Origin: Cyanoderma ruficeps
Lineage: Eukaryota > Chordata > Aves > Passeriformes > Timaliidae
NCBI GenBank assembly: GCA_008694505.1
Contig: VZDJ01000090.1
Coordinates: 1,543,521-1,607,520 of the forward strand
Reading direction: 5' to 3'
Length of the DNA stretch: 64,000 nucleotides
Below, piece by piece: positions 60,201 to 64,000 of this stretch. Below the pieces are notes generated by a model. That model did no database searches. It was not told where the DNA came from and saw nothing but the letters and a program-made list of their open reading frames with translations. Position numbers and translations under genes: made by a program. The stretch's first letter is position 1. The number at the start of each line of letters is the position of its first letter.

Positions 60201-61180
60201 AAACAACACAAAAAATTTTTACAATCTTTAGAAAAATAGGAAATAATATATTACGTAAATACATTTCTGATCATGAAGGTAGGGAAGGTAGCATTCATAT
60301 TAAAAAAAAAAAGAAGAAAGAAATCTAATAAATAAAGGGTGTATGAAACATAAGCAAAGGCTGTGGATGAGTAACCTCAGCTGTGGTATTGTGTGTTCTG
60401 TTCCTGGACCCTTGACAGGAAGTTTCTGCTGTTTGTGATCTCTGCTCCCCCTCCTCCTTCTGCCTTTTATGGGCACCCCCATGTTCACTCACACTCTTTT
60501 CTTTCCTCACCTGTTTTATCTCTTTTTCCTACACAGCATTCTGTGAATCTCCTCCACCACAATTTTCTGTTTTCACCCCCTTCTCTTCCTGATCACTTGT
60601 TTTTATTTCTCCCTGCCCATGATTCCCATTCAGGCTATTCATACCCTGCACCTTCTGACTCTGCCAGTAGCTCACATTACTGCAGCTCCCTTTCTTCTCC
60701 CCCACCTTTTATTTCCTCAGGAATTCCTACTCCCTTTTCTAGGACACTCCTGTTGCAGCAGCTGCCTGAGCCCTGCCATTTCTCACACCAGTCTGCCTTT
60801 GCACTCACAGTTTGCTCTGTGGGCCCACCAACAAAGACTGAGGTCTTCCATGTCTGGCTTCTACCTGAGCTGTGTCCATCCATCTCTTCTCCCCACTTTT
60901 CCTCACCCTTATCTTTTGTTTCCTGCAGTCATCTTTAGTGACAGCTACTCTGCAAGGAGCCACTTTCTTTTGTTTTTCTTCTTTATTCAGTCCTTGTCAC
61001 CTTTCATCATGGAGTCAGCTTGGTGCTGTTATTGACCTGCTTAACCCTCGATCCCTTTCACACACCTATTAATCAAGCTGCAAGAGAACTGTCAAGAATC
61101 AAGGCAAGTATGAAGCCCAGTCTCCCCCAGATCTAGGAGATATTTTGGGATGTTTTGCCATGTGGGTTCACAACATGGCT
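57260..61180. other. intergenic DNA, no gene recognised
   Basis: This includes a perfect-length three-unit 10-bp repeat (atccacaaat/atccacgaat/atccgcgaat) at 59489-59518 and a short local duplication (ctaccctaaat..aatcaaca) at about 58925-58999. A pyrimidine-rich stretch lies at 60430-61000, and its long open frame (181 codons) is low complexity. Confidence 0.45.
59489..59518. repeat. three-copy 10-bp tandem repeat
   Basis: Three adjacent 10-mers, atccacaaat, atccacgaat and atccgcgaat, differ by one substitution each. Confidence 0.85.
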
Positions 61181-61183
61181 TTG

Positions 61184-61245
61184 GGATGGATAGATGGATG
61201 GATGNGATGGATGGATGGATGGATGGATGGATGGATGGATGGATG
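61184..61245. repeat. (GGAT)n tetranucleotide microsatellite with one N
   Basis: About 14 tandem GGAT units carry one GATA variant. A single ambiguous base at 61205 shifts the register, suggesting uncertain length in the assembly. Confidence 0.95.
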
Positions 61246-61249
61246 AGTT

Positions 61250-64000
61250 ACCTGTGGTGGTAGAAATCTACAGTTTAAACAAATAAATACAATTCTCTTG
61301 TACAGAATGCCACTTCTGTATCCCAACTGCAACACCGGTTGCATCACCCCGTGACTGTTCAATGCTGTTCTGCACAAGGACACAAACAGGTTCTGTGAAA
61401 ATAAGTACAAAACATCACTGGAGAAACAACTCATAGTTCAATGTAACTTACATTTCTGCATTCCCAAATCTCAGTGTGCCAGATATCCTGTAAGTGCAAT
61501 ACCATAGGCAAAAGACAGTTGATTTAATTGATTCTTATTGTCAGACTCCCCATCTGCAGATTGAAATTCCTGCATAAATGGTAAAACAGATCTCTTGGCA
61601 AAGGACAGAGAGGTTGATTTAGCAATTGGGAACTGAGAAAGAGGGGAAGAAGCTTCCTCTTGAGGGAAGAAGACTGGGAAACACATCTAAAACTGCATTA
61701 GAAAACCGTTTTCCACAGGTACCAAAGCAAAAATCAGTCAGATATCCCACCTACCTCCTTCCTCTGACCTCTCCCCCATCGAGGACCAAGAGGCAGGCAT
61801 CCTTACAGCAATTAGACTTAAGCAAACAAAACAAATTGGAGAGGTCATGAGTGTGTTACCTAAGTGTAAGAACAGGCCTCTTGCATCAGCATTTAGTGAG
61901 CCAGCATGTGAGAATGATGGATGGAGAGTCTGGGGGAAGGGAGATAAGGAAGTGTCCTCACTGTTGAAGCCCCCATTGAGTTTGATTGGAATATGTGAGC
62001 AAGAGGCTTGCAAGGAATATGGACCTGATAATCAAAAACATGGCAGGGAAACAGATGTTGCCTGCTTTAGAGACTCTCCTTGCGCATTCAACCCAATGGA
62101 AAAGGCTCAGATAATAAAACAGAGAGGATCCCAGCAAGAAATATAGCGTGCTGACACTTTTATGATCTGAGATGCTTACAAAATACAGAAATGGCGTTTT
62201 GTTTGCTTTCCATGCGCAGCTTGATATCACATGCTCAGCTCTCTCTGCTGCCACTCGGAGTCAGGAAGGACGATATATTTTCCTTTCCAGATAAACCTAG
62301 TGATTCTAGTCAGGTGCAGAAAGCAAATAAATTACATAAGAAGACTTTCTGTATCTATTAATCAAGGGACTTGTCATTTTCCAGGCCTTGATCCACATGA
62401 AAGAAAGTGAGGAGGGGGAGGAGGACGTAGGAATAAAGGAGGATGTGGAAGAGAGCAGAAAGAAGATTCTTGCTGAAGCAGCTTGAGAGGTTTCTCATAA
62501 CACAAAGGACCACAGCTTAGACAAACATACTGAAAAAGAACTCCCTACCCTCTCCTTTTGAAGTTTTTCCTCTTCAAGCCAAGGCAGAGTGGTCCAAAAG
62601 GAGAAATGTATGAACCAGGAATATTCCATTAGGCTTTTGGGGAAGTTATTTCCACATTTCCTTCTTCTTTTGAATGTGGAGAGGAGAAAACCCTGCTGTT
62701 GAAAAAAAGGAGCCACATTCAACACATACTTGGAGGTTCCAGCATACAGCCAATTATATATATTTGTGTACTATACAAATACAGTATTTGTATATACTGT
62801 GTTTGTGTACTATAGCAATAGGGTTGGCTACTTACTCAGACAAAGGAGGAGATAATTTTCCATGCACAGCACAATAATTCCAATATCAAATAGAGAGATA
62901 TGATGGACTCAGTAGTTTGCATGAGAAACTGGCTCTATTTTCCTCTAGGAAACTGACCTCACATGTAACATTAAAACAAGGCTCAGAAGAATCTTATTAT
63001 GGAAGTCATATTTACTTTCTTCCTTGGATCATTCTGAATGTAAATCAATGAATATTTACAGCATTTTTGAGATCTTCCAAGAAAACAAGCTAGAAAAGCA
63101 TAAAATTACTATATGGAGGGACTGAGTTATTGCTGCAGACCAAACATGAATCAGAATAACATCCCACATGGAAAACTGTCAGGAAAGTTCTTGAACCAGG
63201 AACCTGGTTCCTAGCCAAAGAGTAAATCTGGTTCTGTCTGAATCAGCTGCCTGAGAAAATCTGTCTACACACTGCTAGATAGTCATGTAGTGACAATACG
63301 GGCAAAGAAATTTTTTAGCTCCAAGGCTTCTTACTAAGGCTAACCTCAGGTTAGGGAAGCTGGTCTCCCCAGGCTCCCTGTACCACCTTTGACAAAAGGA
63401 TGGCTTTTCCCAGAGGCACCCTGGAGGACTGGAGATTAGGCACTTCTGCATTGCTTCCTGGAGCTGCCTACACAACTGTGTGTCTCTCATCTTTCTGATT
63501 TCTGCACAGAAATAGGCACCTGAACAGTCTGTACCCACAGCTGAAGTATTGTGATTGGAGCAATGGTTCAAGTTCTGGTGTCCACACCCATGACAGGATG
63601 GTCAAAATTGGAATGGATTCCAAAAAGATTCCAGAAAATAATTTAATGACTAATATGAGGTCAGGAATATCTGCTGTATAGTGAGAAAGGAAGAAATGCA
63701 AACCTACCTTATCCAACAGATGTTTTGAGATGAGATTTGAACTACAAATATGTATGTGGGGAAGAGTCATCTGATAAGAAAGAGCTCTTTAGTTTAGCAA
63801 GAAAAAAAACTATGAGAGTTACAAATTTGGATTGGAAAGGATTTCTAATTAAACAATGAAATCACCTACTGGGAGACATGAGGGATTTTGCATTACAAAA
63901 ATGCCTTACATCAAAACTGAAAAGATTTGTAAAGGATATGCTATAACTCAACCACAAGCTACTAAAGTCACTAAAAAAAATTCTAAACCCTTTAGGTTTA
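61250..64000. other. intergenic DNA, no gene recognised
   Basis: Nothing coding is recognisable. An AT-rich stretch at 62750-62815 has a repeated tttgtgtactata and a small palindrome (tacaaatacagtatttgta). Open frames of up to 100 codons have no features. Confidence 0.45.

Noticed and set aside
60393..60938. 181-codon open frame on the plus strand
   Set aside because: It is translated from a pyrimidine-rich stretch, giving Ser/Pro/Leu/Phe-rich low-complexity peptide. A second frame is equally open (60619-61035). There is no domain or splice context.

Overview
This is a vertebrate nuclear window, very probably from a bird and likely a songbird. The evidence is spliced genes with animal splice signals, several CR1-type LINE fragments (the dominant avian retroposon), retroviral LTR pieces of a kind common in passerines, and low gene density. 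There are no bacterial-type operons, RNA operons or CRISPR arrays.

Two protein-coding genes can be assembled completely, exon by exon. Both lie on the minus strand, head to tail. HAO2 (29926-37975, seven coding exons, 355 codons plus stop accounted for below) encodes a peroxisomal FMN-dependent 2-hydroxyacid oxidase ending in a canonical SKL signal. About 6.3 kb downstream in transcription, a 3-beta-hydroxysteroid dehydrogenase/isomerase gene (HSD3B; 13801-23618, three coding exons, 377 aa) follows. HAO2 next to HSD3B is also the arrangement on human chromosome 1p12, so this is a conserved syntenic block. All coding junctions have GT/AG sites and preserve frame. Both genes probably have further non-coding 5' exons, because a splice acceptor is visible just upstream of each ATG.

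Layout: 1-13.6 kb is intergenic, with an old CR1 piece (about 4.7-5.25 kb), a CpG-rich patch (8.2-8.9 kb), a short assembly gap in an A-rich tract (9.67 kb) and an interstitial telomere-like block (10.64-10.72 kb). HSD3B occupies 13.65-23.7 kb. Between HSD3B and HAO2 (23.7-29.85 kb) are a truncated endogenous retrovirus tail (apparent env transmembrane remnant plus LTR, about 25.8-26.7 kb) and a CR1 fragment. HAO2 occupies 29.85-38.0 kb and carries two opposed CR1 fragments in its last intron. From 38 to 64 kb there is no recognisable gene. This part contains a minus-strand LINE remnant (44.2-46.5 kb), a divergent plus-strand LINE remnant (about 47.19-49.3 kb) split by a 639-bp solo LTR with a perfect 6-bp target duplication, a diverged satellite-like tandem array of ~165-195-bp units (55.88-57.03 kb), and microsatellites.

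Functionally, HSD3B makes delta-4 steroids (progesterone, androstenedione and relatives) in ER/mitochondrial membranes, and HAO2 oxidises 2-hydroxy acids in peroxisomes. Their proximity is evolutionary; nothing in the sequence shows shared regulation. I found no convincing new biological system. The most interesting structures are the nested LTR-in-LINE insertion, the degenerate tandem array, the telomeric block, and the retroviral tail lying in sense orientation upstream of HSD3B.
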